Below, piece after piece: positions 16,340-24,705 of a stretch of DNA of 35,171 bases. The notes below the pieces were generated by a model. It did no database searches, was not told where the DNA came from, and saw nothing but the letters and a program-made list of their open reading frames with translations. Position 1 is the first letter of the stretch. Every line of letters starts with the position of its first letter. The position numbers and the translations under genes are program-made. This DNA is from Methanothermococcus okinawensis. GTDB taxonomy: Archaea; AGJL01; Methanococci; Methanococcales; Methanococcaceae. The DNA is taken from positions 1-35,171 of the forward strand of contig DQSV01000012.1 in NCBI GenBank assembly GCA_015663075.1, written 5' to 3'.

Positions 16340-17239
16340 ATGAAAGATTTGGAATATTTATTCTTTTTAGGATGTATAGCACCTAATAGATATCCGGGTA
16401 TAGAGAGTGCAACCTATAAGGCCTTGGATAAATTAGGTATAAAACTACATCCATTTGAAAAGGCCTCATGCTGTCCAGCACCAGGGGTTTTCGGTTCATT
16501 CGATTTACCAACATGGCTAACCCTTGCAGCAAGAAACCTATGTGTTGCAGAGGAAAATGAAATGGATGTATTAACAATATGTAATGGATGCTATGGTTCC
16601 CTATATGAGGCAAATCACATATTACATGACAATGAAAAGGCAAGGGAAAAGGTAAATAAGGCCCTTTCAAAATATGGTTATGAGTATAAAGGGACCATAA
16701 ATGTAAGACACCTTCCTGAGGTATTGTATTTTGATTACGGCGCTGATGCAATAGCCGAAAAAGTTGAAAGACCCCTTAATTTGAATATTGCTGTTCATTA
16801 TGGATGCCATTATTTAAAACCAACAGATATTAAACATATTGAAAGTGCAGAGAGGCCAAAATCCTTTGATGCCCTTGTAGAGGCAATTGGTGCTACATCA
16901 ATAAACTACATAGATAAACAGATGTGCTGTGGTGCTGGTGGAGGTGTAAGAGCAAGGGATTTGGAAACAGCACTAACTATCACTGAAACAAAAATTAAAA
17001 ATATGCTTGCTGCTGGGGCAGATTGTATTACAGAGGTATGTCCCTTCTGCCACCTACAATTTGATAGGGGCCAGATAGAAATAAAGGAAAAGTTTGGAAG
17101 GGAATATTCACTACCAGTTATCCACTACTCCCAGTTATTAGGTCTTGCCATGGGTATGAAACCTGAGGATGTTGCCCTTAATTTGCACTTTATATCCTGT
17201 GATCCAGTCCTTGAAAAATTAGGATTATTGGAACAATAA
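16340..17239 (+). CDS. hdrB: Heterodisulfide reductase subunit B
   Basis: A 299-residue catalytic subunit that splits CoM-S-S-CoB at two noncubane iron-sulfur clusters. Both CCG-type domains are visible: N-terminal [24 protein letters not shown] and ICNGCYGS; C-terminal [20 protein letters not shown] and [23 protein letters not shown] precedes the ATG. It is downstream of hdrC and likely expressed with it. hdrA and the F420-non-reducing hydrogenase or formate dehydrogenase that complete the complex are not in the window. Confidence 0.96.
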   Translation: MKDLEYLFFLGCIAPNRYPGIESATYKALDKLGIKLHPFEKASCCPAPGVFGSFDLPTWLTLAARNLCVAEENEMDVLTICNGCYGSLYEANHILHDNEKAREKVNKALSKYGYEYKGTINVRHLPEVLYFDYGADAIAEKVERPLNLNIAVHYGCHYLKPTDIKHIESAERPKSFDALVEAIGATSINYIDKQMCCGAGGGVRARDLETALTITETKIKNMLAAGADCITEVCPFCHLQFDRGQIEIKEKFGREYSLPVIHYSQLLGLAMGMKPEDVALNLHFISCDPVLEKLGLLEQ

Positions 17240-17318
17240 ATTATATAAATATAATTTTTTTAAATATTAATTATTTATTTATACCAGTTATATATATTGT
17301 TTTAATTTTATATCATTT

Positions 17319-17702
17319 TCATTTTATTATTTTGTTTTTAAGTTTATAATAATGATATTCTACGGTCTTTGGGTTTATTCCAGTTATTTTTGAGATTTCC
17401 AATGGCTTTTTATCAAGATGGTTGGCAACTATGTCTTCATTCTTGGAAGGCCTTCCAGTCTTTACTTTTAAAGGTTCAACATTTAATCCAATATCTTCCA
17501 AGGCTTTAATAAGTTTTTTATTTGTACGATTATATTTAGAAATGGGTAAATATATTGTATCCACATTGGAATTTTCCAATAGATATATAATTAAGTCTTT
17601 TGATAACTCAGTGTTAATATATATTCTTTCTTCATTTTTAATATCAATATTTCTTAATTTTTCCATAATATCCTTTATGGATTTTCCCCTAAGTTCCATC
17701 AT
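17319..17702 (-). CDS. DUF1699-like putative DNA-binding protein
   Basis: About 127 residues. The N-terminal part (ERIYINTELSKDLIIYLLEN, then DTIYLPISKYNRTNKKLI) resembles the archaeal DUF1699 pattern; the C-terminal 45 residues look like a helix-turn-helix (EISKITGINPKTVEYHYYKL) following a basic KTGRPSKNED linker. A regulator is therefore likely, target unknown. The start at 17702 is fixed by GGTGA five bases before it; the frame extends to 17741 but without a ribosome binding site. It is divergent from another HTH regulator 105 bases away. The family call is from memory of pattern only. Confidence 0.65.
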   Translation of the reverse strand: MMELRGKSIKDIMEKLRNIDIKNEERIYINTELSKDLIIYLLENSNVDTIYLPISKYNRTNKKLIKALEDIGLNVEPLKVKTGRPSKNEDIVANHLDKKPLEISKITGINPKTVEYHYYKLKNKIIK

Positions 17703-17807
17703 AGATTCACCAAATAAATAACGATTCATAAGTATTGACAATTATATATACTAATATATGGCTATATTAATAAAACATATAACTCATAAAATAAGGGAGG
17801 GGTAAAT
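17703..17807. promoter_or_regulatory. Shared divergent promoter of two regulator genes
   Basis: The 105 bases between the DUF1699-like and XRE-type genes hold a TATATATAAT-like box (about 17741-17751, minus strand) and a TATATTAATAAAA segment (about 17763-17775, plus strand). The compact layout suggests joint or mutual control. Confidence 0.45.
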
Positions 17808-18830
17808 ATGAGAGAGATTATTATATCAGAATGCGTTGCCATGCTACAAAGATTTAATTTTATAGTATCTCAAACATTTGGTAGATCATGCTTTGATATA
17901 CTTGCCAGAAGAAATAATATTACATATTTAATAAAAATATTGAAAAATATAGATAGTTTAAGTAATGAACAATCAATGGAACTTATAAAAATATCCAAGA
18001 TATTAAATGCCACCCCATTGTTAATTGGGCTTAGAACGAGAAATCTCCCTATGGAGGATGAAGTGGTATATGAAAGGCATAATATAAAATCCATAACTCT
18101 AAAAACATTTGAATTATACCTAAAGGGAAGCCCTCCAATCGTATATGCTGGGCGGGGAGGGTTCTTTGTGAATATTGATGGTGATAGATTAAGAGTTGTT
18201 CGAGAAAAGTTAAATATATCCATGGGGGAGTTGGCCGAGTATTCAAATGTTTCAAGAAAGATGATATATAAGTATGAACAAAATATGGCCAATCCAACCA
18301 TAGAAGTGGCCTTAAAGATAGAGGAATATTTAAATGTTCCTCTTATAAGGGATATTCCTTTGGAATTAAATACTGACCTTAATGAAAAAATAGAAAAAGA
18401 AATATGTTCCAGAAATGATAATAATTGTAAAGAAGAGGGACATGTTGAAGAGGAGGAGGGAGATTTTAAATTATATGTTATGGATTTACTCAATCATTTG
18501 GGATTCAACATAACTGAAACTAAAAAGGCCCCATTTGATGCTGTTGTAGAAAAAAAGGGTATTGAATCTGCCACCATTGAAGAGTACTGTGGAGAGGGCC
18601 TATCCAATAACCCCCTATTGCTAACAAATATAGAGGAAAGGGAGACTGAGGAAACTAAGAAAAAGATGTTGATTGTAAATCAATTATCAAATATATTAAA
18701 TAGTGGTTCATTATTGGTCTTGGCAAAGGAGGATATTCATAATATAAACTATGTAAAAACCATAAATATAAGAATATTGGAAGAAATGGATGATGCTTTA
18801 GAGTTATTTGATTACATAACCAATAAATGA
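17808..18830 (+). CDS. Archaeal HTH-type transcriptional regulator (XRE family)
   Basis: A 340-residue protein of a conserved archaeal putative regulator family. The middle (about 127-178) is a Cro/C1-type helix-turn-helix: RLRVVREKLNISMGELAEYS followed by VSRKMIYKYEQNMANPTIEVA. The N-terminal 110 residues resemble a PD-(D/E)xK nuclease-like fold (GRSCFDILARR, then YLIKILKNID), and the C-terminal 120 residues seem to repeat that fold (LLNHLGFNITETKKAPFDAVV), so the HTH is sandwiched between two similar domains. A Glu-rich linker lies near 205-222. GGGAGGGG precedes the ATG. Target genes unknown; divergent from another regulator. Confidence 0.85.
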   Translation: MREIIISECVAMLQRFNFIVSQTFGRSCFDILARRNNITYLIKILKNIDSLSNEQSMELIKISKILNATPLLIGLRTRNLPMEDEVVYERHNIKSITLKTFELYLKGSPPIVYAGRGGFFVNIDGDRLRVVREKLNISMGELAEYSNVSRKMIYKYEQNMANPTIEVALKIEEYLNVPLIRDIPLELNTDLNEKIEKEICSRNDNNCKEEGHVEEEEGDFKLYVMDLLNHLGFNITETKKAPFDAVVEKKGIESATIEEYCGEGLSNNPLLLTNIEERETEETKKKMLIVNQLSNILNSGSLLVLAKEDIHNINYVKTINIRILEEMDDALELFDYITNK

Positions 18831-18941
18831 TTAATTAAGTAGATAATTTAATAATCTTAATAAATAATTAAATAATTAATAAAAAATTATAATATAATAT
18901 ATTTTCATTAATTAGTATGTAAGGAGGTAATAGGTGAAAGA

Positions 18942-19868
18942 GTGACTTTTTTTAATAATTATTATTTTTTTGGGTTATTATTGTTGGTGATTTTATTATC
19001 TTCCTACTGTTTTACAAGGATTTTTATGAAGGTAGTGATAAATTACAAATATGGAATTGATCTACATAAAAAAAATAAAAATAAAATCCCTGAAATGGGG
19101 GGCATAATCCCAGTAGTAATAGCCTCCTTGATATTAATGCCCTTTAATTATATACTATCCTTAGTATTATTGTTAGTTGGGAGTATAGGTGTGTATGATG
19201 ATCTATTTAAATTATCGCCCTTTAAAAAACTCGTATTACTTGGATTGGTTGGGGGGATTGTAGGATATATGTTATTTGGTTTTGACCCATTTAAAATAGT
19301 TATTATGGCCATAGGAGTGTCCATATCCTCAAATTTTACAAATATGTTGGCAGGATTTAATGGATTGGAGATTGGATTGGGAATAATATCCACATTTTTT
19401 TTAGGGTTAATTTTATTATTGAATGGAGAATATACTGGCTTTAAATTAGTTATGTTATTTATAACATCCTATATAGGATTTTTTTTGTTAAACAAGTTTC
19501 CTGCAAAAGTATTTCCTGGAGATGTTGGAACGTTACCAATTGGGGCATTTCTTGCTACAATTGCCATAAAGTATAATTTAATTCTTGAATATATTATAAT
19601 AATGACGCCCTATATCATTGATGCCTTATTAAAGTATATATCAGCAGGAGTTACCAAAAGAGAAGATCATAAACCCACAACATTAAGAGAAGACGGAAAA
19701 CTTTATGTATCTGGAGGTTATCTTTCCCTCCCAAGGATTATTTTAAAAAAGTATCCTATGAAAGAATACGAAATTGTTATATTTATTTGGGGCATAGGTG
19801 TATTTTTTGGCATAGTTGCCCTTTTATTTGGAATCATAATTAAAAATAAGTTTTTTAACCTCTTCTAA
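18942..19868 (+). CDS. Glycosyltransferase family 4 / WecA-AglH-like sugar-phosphate transferase
   Basis: A 308-residue membrane protein with about nine to ten helices of the MraY/WecA/ALG7 superfamily, which transfers a sugar-1-phosphate from a UDP-sugar to a polyprenyl phosphate. Seen: the early MGGIIPVV, the YDDL acidic pair near residue 87, GFNGLEIGLG after NFTNMLA, FPGDVGTLPIGAFLA near 187-201, and a late cytoplasmic loop with HKPTTLRE. In Methanococcus the homologous AglH starts N-glycan assembly on dolichol phosphate; that role is likely but not certain. Start is GTG at 18942, after GGTGA four bases upstream and AGGAGGT further up. Single-gene unit. Confidence 0.88.
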   Translation: MTFFNNYYFFGLLLLVILLSSYCFTRIFMKVVINYKYGIDLHKKNKNKIPEMGGIIPVVIASLILMPFNYILSLVLLLVGSIGVYDDLFKLSPFKKLVLLGLVGGIVGYMLFGFDPFKIVIMAIGVSISSNFTNMLAGFNGLEIGLGIISTFFLGLILLLNGEYTGFKLVMLFITSYIGFFLLNKFPAKVFPGDVGTLPIGAFLATIAIKYNLILEYIIIMTPYIIDALLKYISAGVTKREDHKPTTLREDGKLYVSGGYLSLPRIILKKYPMKEYEIVIFIWGIGVFFGIVALLFGIIIKNKFFNLF

Positions 19869-20143
19869 AATATAATAACAATTAAAAAAAAAATTAATAA
19901 AATAAATATTAAAAAATTAATAAAAAATTGTTCCATAAAAAAATTAATATATCAAGAAAAAATTGTAGTATGTAGAAAAAAGCAATATAATATATAATAC
20001 ATTAAAAATATTATTTTAAGAAAGTTAATGAAGTATATATCCATTACAAAGGGTAAATCTGCCATTATTATCATAATCATGTAACAGAAGATAAGACAAA
20101 ACCAAAAAAACCGATATATATATAATTATTTTTAGACAATTAG
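19869..20143. other. A-rich intergenic region before tRNA-Ala
   Basis: No gene seen. Mostly A-rich runs. A small possible fold lies at 20040-20100 (TTACA with TGTAA enclosing a 5-bp ATTAT/ATAAT hairpin), including ACAAAGGG that slightly resembles the RNA candidates. Too weak to call. Confidence 0.4.
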
Positions 20144-20217
20144 TGGACTGGGCGGGATTTGAACCCGCGGCCTCCGCATAGCCAATGCGGCGATCTCCCA
20201 GACTGATCTACCAGCCC
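20144..20217 (-). tRNA. tRNA-Ala (anticodon GGC)
   Basis: A 74-base cloverleaf on the minus strand. Acceptor GGGCTGG pairs with CCAGTCC and contains the alanine identity pair G3-U70; discriminator is A. Anticodon stem CCGCA/TGCGG encloses loop TTGGCTA, anticodon GGC. The T arm GCGGG-TTCAAAT-CCCGC is standard. The 3' CCA is not encoded and no intron is present. Confidence 0.98.
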
Positions 20218-20242
20218 ATGATAGAGCATACCTAGTTACTTC

Positions 20243-20256
20243 TAATATATATATTT
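20243..20256 (-). promoter_or_regulatory. TATA box of tRNA-Ala
   Basis: A TATATATATTA-type box centred about 33 bases before the tRNA 5' end on the minus strand. The alternating TA sequence reads alike on both strands, so it could also serve the structured region to its right. Confidence 0.6.
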
Positions 20257-20266
20257 TTTGGTTATG

Positions 20267-20400
20267 ATTCTTGAGACTATCAAGAAGAATGATTATATAT
20301 ATTAAAGGTAGAGTCCTTTAAATCTTACTTCTTTCTCAGAATGTTTTTTGATAGAAATACTTGAAGAATTCTTTTCCAGGTTAAGGGGAAGATTTTTCTT
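20267..20400 (+). ncRNA. Candidate structured RNA, copy E (three hairpins)
   Basis: Within the 454-base gap between tRNA-Ala and the DNA ligase gene. Hairpin 1: 20268-20274 with 20280-20286 (7 bp). Hairpin 2: 20302-20308 with 20315-20321 (7 bp). Hairpin 3: 20371-20377 with 20385-20391 (7 bp, extendable by T370-A392 and AAGAA 20364-20368 with TTCTT 20396-20400). Upstream of hairpin 3, TAGAAATACTTGAAGAATT resembles the 5' part of the element at 24706. T-rich sequence follows. Alternatively a leader or terminator. Confidence 0.4.
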
Positions 20401-20671
20401 TAATTTATTTTAGATGTGGTTAGAGATTTTTGCAATATTCTATAATTTTTGGAGGCCTAACTTGATAATCTCTTTATTATTTTTAATTTTTTTAATAGTT
20501 ATTATTTTTTTAATAGATTATTTTGTTAGGACTATATACTGTATTTTGATTTTCTATAGTTCTTTATTCTTAATTTCAAGTATCCTATTTTTAAAGTATA
20601 GTTTTATAATAAATCTAAGGATATTTAAATAGTGGAAATTATTTCTAACAACTATTTACAGTGGTGATAAA

Positions 20672-22408
20672 ATGCTATTTTTAGAGGTATGCAAAATATT
20701 TAATAAAATAGAAAATACTCCTAAGAGATTGGAAAAGATGGATTATTTTATAGAATTAATAAAAATGGCAGAAAAGGAAGGTTCTCCCTCTAATTTAAAA
20801 AAAATATGTTATCTATCCATTGGTAGAGTTTATCCTGAGTATGAAAATAAGGAATTGGGAATAGGCCCAAATATATTAATGGAGGCAATTAAGAGTATAG
20901 GCATTAAAGAAAAGGAATTATTAAAGTCCATTAAAGAAACTGGGGATATTGCCCTATCCATTGAAAAATTAAGTTCCCAGATAAAACAGGTTTCCCTATT
21001 TCAAAAACCCCCCACCCTTGAGGAAGTCTATGAAACCTTAAAAAAGGTAGTGGAAATTGAGGGGGTAAATTCCCAAAAAAAGAAAATACGTCATATATCC
21101 AATTTATTTTTAATAACTTCCCCCCTTGAGAGGAGATATATTGCAAGGATTATCTTGGAGGATATGAGAATAGGTATGAATGTGCCAACAATATTAGGTG
21201 CCTTTTCAAAGTACTTCAATGTTCCAAAGGAAAAATTGGAAAGAATATACTCTGTTGTAAATGATATTGGCATTATAGGCGCAAAACTAATGTTGGGGGT
21301 AGATCTGGATAAAGACCAGGATTTAAAGTTAAGATTATTTAGACCAATAAAACCAATGTTGGCTCAACTTATTCCTTCAATTGAGGATGCAATAAAGGAA
21401 ATAGGCACCCCACAATTTGAAACAAAATATGATGGGGCAAGAATCCAAGTGCATAAAAAGGGAAATGCTGTTAAAATATACAGTAGAAAACTTGAAGACA
21501 TTACAAACTCCCTACCAGAAATTGTTGAGGAGGTAAAAAAATTAAAGGAACATAGTATGATAATAGAGGGAGAATGTGTGGCCATTGATTTAAATACTGG
21601 GCATCCAAGACCCTTTCAGGATATACTAAGAAGATTTAGAAGAAAGTACTATATTGATAAAATGAGGGAGGAGATAACTTTAAGGGCATATTTTTTTGAT
21701 ATACTTTATTGCAATGAGATATTAATTGATAGGCCCCTAAGGGAACGTAGAAAAATATTGGAGAAGATCCTATTTGAACATAATAATTGGGAAATGGAGA
21801 GGGAAAAAATAGAAAGGGAAATTAAATCCCCTAAAAAAATAGATATATCCTACAAATTGACAACAGATAGTGTGGAAAGGGTTGATGAATTTTATAGATG
21901 GAGTTTAAGTATTGGCCATGAGGGCATTATGATTAAAAACCCTGATGCTCCATATACCCCTGGAAGTAGGGTTAAAACAATGTATAAATTTAAACCAACG
22001 TTGGAAAGTTTGGATGTAGTAATAACAAAGGCTAAAATAGGAATGGGAAAGAGAAAGGATTGGTATGGTTCCTTTGAAATATCCATTAAAAATGGGGAGA
22101 ATGGAGATCTATGTCCCATTGGCCATGTGGGTAGTGGCTTAAGTGAGGAGGAATTGGATAAATTAAGTAAAATGATAGAATCTATAAAAATAGAGGAAAT
22201 AGAGGGGGAGGTAATTGTTGAGCCTAAAATTGTATTGGAGGTCACCTATGAGGAAATACAGGAATCTGATAAATACGAATGTGGCTATGCCCTTAGATTC
22301 CCAAGGGTTGTTAAAATAAGAGAGGATAAATCCCCCGAGGATATTAATACCTTGGAGGATGTTAAAAGAATATTCCATATTCAAAAGGGAAAGGGAATAA
22401 TTAAATAA
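20672..22408 (+). CDS. lig: ATP-dependent DNA ligase
   Basis: A 578-residue archaeal replicative ligase that seals nicks, including Okazaki junctions. Residues 1-210 are the DNA-binding domain. The adenylation domain holds motif I ETKYDGARIQVH with the AMP-linked K252, then motif III (RAYFFDILY), motif IV (GHEGIMIKN) and motif V (YKFKPTL). The OB-fold domain follows and the C-terminus lacks a clear PCNA box by eye. GGTGAT precedes the ATG by three bases. Next to it downstream and convergent is thpR, with six bases between stops. Confidence 0.97.
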   Translation: MLFLEVCKIFNKIENTPKRLEKMDYFIELIKMAEKEGSPSNLKKICYLSIGRVYPEYENKELGIGPNILMEAIKSIGIKEKELLKSIKETGDIALSIEKLSSQIKQVSLFQKPPTLEEVYETLKKVVEIEGVNSQKKKIRHISNLFLITSPLERRYIARIILEDMRIGMNVPTILGAFSKYFNVPKEKLERIYSVVNDIGIIGAKLMLGVDLDKDQDLKLRLFRPIKPMLAQLIPSIEDAIKEIGTPQFETKYDGARIQVHKKGNAVKIYSRKLEDITNSLPEIVEEVKKLKEHSMIIEGECVAIDLNTGHPRPFQDILRRFRRKYYIDKMREEITLRAYFFDILYCNEILIDRPLRERRKILEKILFEHNNWEMEREKIEREIKSPKKIDISYKLTTDSVERVDEFYRWSLSIGHEGIMIKNPDAPYTPGSRVKTMYKFKPTLESLDVVITKAKIGMGKRKDWYGSFEISIKNGENGDLCPIGHVGSGLSEEELDKLSKMIESIKIEEIEGEVIVEPKIVLEVTYEEIQESDKYECGYALRFPRVVKIREDKSPEDINTLEDVKRIFHIQKGKGIIK

Positions 22409-22414
22409 AATTTA

Positions 22415-22933
22415 TTAATCCCATCTTTTAATTACTTCATAAATTGGACCTCCTTTTGTTAATGTACTTTTCATTAAAATTATACTATTTACATTGAGAA
22501 CTCCCAAATCAATATCTTTATGTTTATTTATCCTATCTTTAAGGAGTTTTTTATTTTTAATAAATTTTACTCTACCTATGGTTATATGAGGAATATATTC
22601 TCTCTCCCTTTTAAAATTTAAATTCAATAATTCATTATCAATTTCTTCAAAGAGGGGCACAAGATTGGAGGCTCCTACCCAAATTACTCTTATATAATCT
22701 TCATTTGGAAAAACCCCTAAATTTCCTATATGGCTTTTAATTGTTCTTATGGGCAATTCCATATTCGTTATTTTTTCTAATGTTATTTCATCAACCTCCC
22801 CTAAGAATTTAACTGTTATGTGTAAATTCTTCCTTTCAACTAATTTTATACCCTCTAAGTTAAAATTCCTTTTTAAATCTTCTAATTTTTCAACAATATC
22901 CTCACTTAACTCTATGGCTAAAAAGCACCTCAT
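22415..22933 (-). CDS. thpR: RNA 2',3'-cyclic phosphodiesterase (ThpR/LigT)
   Basis: A 172-residue 2H phosphoesterase. Both catalytic tetrads are seen: HITV at 38-41 (NLHITVKFLGEV) and HITI at 116-119 (YIPHITIGRV). The enzyme opens 2',3'-cyclic phosphates on RNA, with a proposed role in tRNA processing. The gene starts four bases after the trm112 stop; the GTGAAACC before its ATG overlaps that stop, which indicates translational coupling. The third gene upstream is a methyltransferase, so this looks like an RNA-modification operon. Confidence 0.94.
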   Translation of the reverse strand: MRCFLAIELSEDIVEKLEDLKRNFNLEGIKLVERKNLHITVKFLGEVDEITLEKITNMELPIRTIKSHIGNLGVFPNEDYIRVIWVGASNLVPLFEEIDNELLNLNFKREREYIPHITIGRVKFIKNKKLLKDRINKHKDIDLGVLNVNSIILMKSTLTKGGPIYEVIKRWD

Positions 22934-22937
22934 GGTT

Positions 22938-23153
22938 TCACTTTTTCAATAGTATAGGTATTTCTTCCACTATATCATAGATTTTGTTGCATTTTTTACA
23001 GAGAAGTTTATATTCATTGTTATTGCCATTGTTAATAATATTATCAACATTCAAAATATTTTTTTTAGGGTACTCTTTAAGTTCTAAATCCCCTCCACAG
23101 GAGGGACACTGTAGTATATATAGATATTTCTCTATCCAGATCATATTAAACAC
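22938..23153 (-). CDS. Trm112-like zinc-binding protein
   Basis: A 71-residue Trm112 family protein with two cysteine pairs, C16/C19 (CPSCGG) and C52/C55 (CKKC), and the C-terminal DIVEEIPILL typical of the family. In eukaryotes and archaea Trm112 binds and activates several SAM methyltransferases for tRNA, rRNA and release factor. The start is GTG at 23153 or ATG at 23144; neither has a clear Shine-Dalgarno sequence. It sits between a methyltransferase gene (69 bases upstream) and thpR. An asparagine-rich insert occupies residues 40-47. Confidence 0.88.
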   Translation of the reverse strand: MFNMIWIEKYLYILQCPSCGGDLELKEYPKKNILNVDNIINNGNNNEYKLLCKKCNKIYDIVEEIPILLKK

Positions 23154-23222
23154 TTACTTTTTACTGTAGAAGATAATATTTATAGGTTGTGGGATATATA
23201 TTATTTTGTACTCTATAAAAAA

Positions 23223-24035
23223 TTAAAGTTTATATCCCTTAATAATATGTCTTATTCTTTTTCCTGTTTTAATCTTATCTGTTTTTAAGGTTAATCCTAA
23301 ATTTTTCATTTCCCTTTCCAATATCCGTCTTCTTTCCTTGGGTTTATGGGGCATCATCAGTCCAATAATTCCCCCATTGGTTATATTCTCCATACCTTCT
23401 CTAATAATTTTTAATGAAAAGTCCTCTCCGTAGTTTCCCCCTCCAATAAGTTCAACCTCCTTAGCATAGGCCCCTCCAAAACTTCTTTTTGAGGGTACAG
23501 AGTTTATACTGTAGAAGGGGGGATATGATATAATTAAATCAAATTTTTTATTATTTAACTCTTGAATACCCTTGATTATTTTGCCTCTGGAATCAATTAT
23601 TTTTACCTTACCCTCTAAATTATTATTAATAACATTTTTCTTTGCTATTTCAATGTATTCCTTTACTACCTCTGTGGCATAGACATTACAATTATAGTAC
23701 TTTGCAATCATTATTGCTATAATGCCAGAGCCAGTTCCAATCTCCAAAATATTTTTTATTTGAGAATGGGATTTTTGAACCTCATTTCCAATACTTCTTT
23801 CCTCAAATATGTTTTTTATAAATAAATACCTATTAATTGGGGTAGGTATAAGGGCATCCCTGTGAAAATCCATCTCTAAGTTAAATACATACTTTAATAT
23901 CATTTTATTGTATAAATATAGACCTTCCTTATTTTTAAAATCTAATCTTATTTTCCCGTTTTTGTAAAAAACATATTTTTTTAAATCCTTGTTTAGTAGT
24001 ATGGCATCCTCTATTTTCAATCCCAATGATTTCAT
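23223..24035 (-). CDS. SAM-dependent methyltransferase, RlmF/METTL16-like
   Basis: A 270-residue protein. Motif I is ILEIGTGSGIIAI at about 96-108, followed by an acidic strand (YATEVV). The catalytic-type motif is SYPPFY at 170-175, an xPPF variant as in N6-adenine and RlmF/METTL16 enzymes. The segment DALIPTPINRYLFIKNIF before motif I resembles the same family. It is predicted to methylate RNA or protein; the substrate is unknown. GGTGAT is spaced three bases from the ATG. The downstream trm112 gene suggests it could be a Trm112-activated enzyme (inference). Confidence 0.8.
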   Translation of the reverse strand: MKSLGLKIEDAILLNKDLKKYVFYKNGKIRLDFKNKEGLYLYNKMILKYVFNLEMDFHRDALIPTPINRYLFIKNIFEERSIGNEVQKSHSQIKNILEIGTGSGIIAIMIAKYYNCNVYATEVVKEYIEIAKKNVINNNLEGKVKIIDSRGKIIKGIQELNNKKFDLIISYPPFYSINSVPSKRSFGGAYAKEVELIGGGNYGEDFSLKIIREGMENITNGGIIGLMMPHKPKERRRILEREMKNLGLTLKTDKIKTGKRIRHIIKGYKL

Positions 24036-24190
24036 AAAATCACCAAAAAATTATATTAAAATAAAAAATTATTAAAATAAAAAAAATGAAGCAAATATTA
24101 AAATAAATAATATAAAAATATAAAGAAATAATATAAAAAAATAAAAAATTATTAAAAAAACTGATTTTTTTTTACAATACCCTATAAAAC
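24036..24190. terminator. T-rich (minus strand) terminator region after hypA
   Basis: Low-complexity stretch of A runs on the plus strand, i.e. T tracts in the direction of hypA transcription. Repeated ATTAAAATAAAAAATTATT-like units are present. Probably terminates hypA and separates it from the methyltransferase gene. Confidence 0.4.
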
Positions 24191-24580
24191 TTATTGATCT
24201 TTATCCACTTCATCAAACTCCAATGTTATATTTTTAATATTGAACTCTTTACCTCCCCTTATTTTTAAAGATAGACTTTGGCATTTTGGGCATAATATAT
24301 CAAATTCATCCTTTGCATCCAAATCTCCCTCATAACCACAGTTATTGCACAATACCCTTGGTTTTATATACTCCACCTCTATCTCTGCCCCCTCACATAA
24401 TGTAGATTGAGAGACCACTTCAAAGGCAAACTTCAACTGCTCCACATTTATAAATGTCAACTCTCCAATCTCCAAGTTTATTTTACTTACTCTTTTAATG
24501 TTTTCGTCTTTAAAATCACTATTATTTATAGTATCTAATATAGTATTTAGCATTGATGTGGCATAGGATAATTCATGCAT
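24191..24580 (-). CDS. hypA: Hydrogenase nickel-insertion protein HypA
   Basis: A 129-residue nickel metallochaperone. The N-terminal MHELSYATSM gives the nickel-binding Met-His-Glu, and the zinc site is C78/C81 (CNNCGY) and C97/C100 (CPKC). It delivers Ni to [NiFe] hydrogenases with HypB, so it serves the Ehb-type enzyme encoded in this window and others. AGGTG is five bases before the ATG. Single gene here; hypB and the other hyp genes are not adjacent. The 390-base upstream gap holds the strongest RNA candidate. Confidence 0.96.
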   Translation of the reverse strand: MHELSYATSMLNTILDTINNSDFKDENIKRVSKINLEIGELTFINVEQLKFAFEVVSQSTLCEGAEIEVEYIKPRVLCNNCGYEGDLDAKDEFDILCPKCQSLSLKIRGGKEFNIKNITLEFDEVDKDQ

Positions 24581-24705
24581 TTTTGCACCTTAAAATAATT
24601 ATATGGAGATATTATAATTATCCCTTCATTATTAAAAATTTTTATTTTTTTAAGTTAATATTTTAGTATAGTAAAATGTATAACATTTTAAACTTATTAT
24701 AAATA

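Noticed and set aside
15591-17239. In-frame UGA selenocysteine or a SECIS element near hdr or hydrogenase genes
   Set aside because: The Hdr and hydrogenase motifs use Cys codons throughout and no reading-frame break needs a UGA recoding.
17870-18493. 207-codon open frame on the minus strand
   Set aside because: Lies wholly inside the well-supported HTH regulator gene on the other strand and has a Ser/Ile/Phe-rich, family-less product.
20414-20632. 72-codon open frame before the DNA ligase gene, rich in Leu, Ile and Phe
   Set aside because: No ribosome binding site; the composition is what T-rich DNA gives in any frame; it covers the expected ligase promoter.
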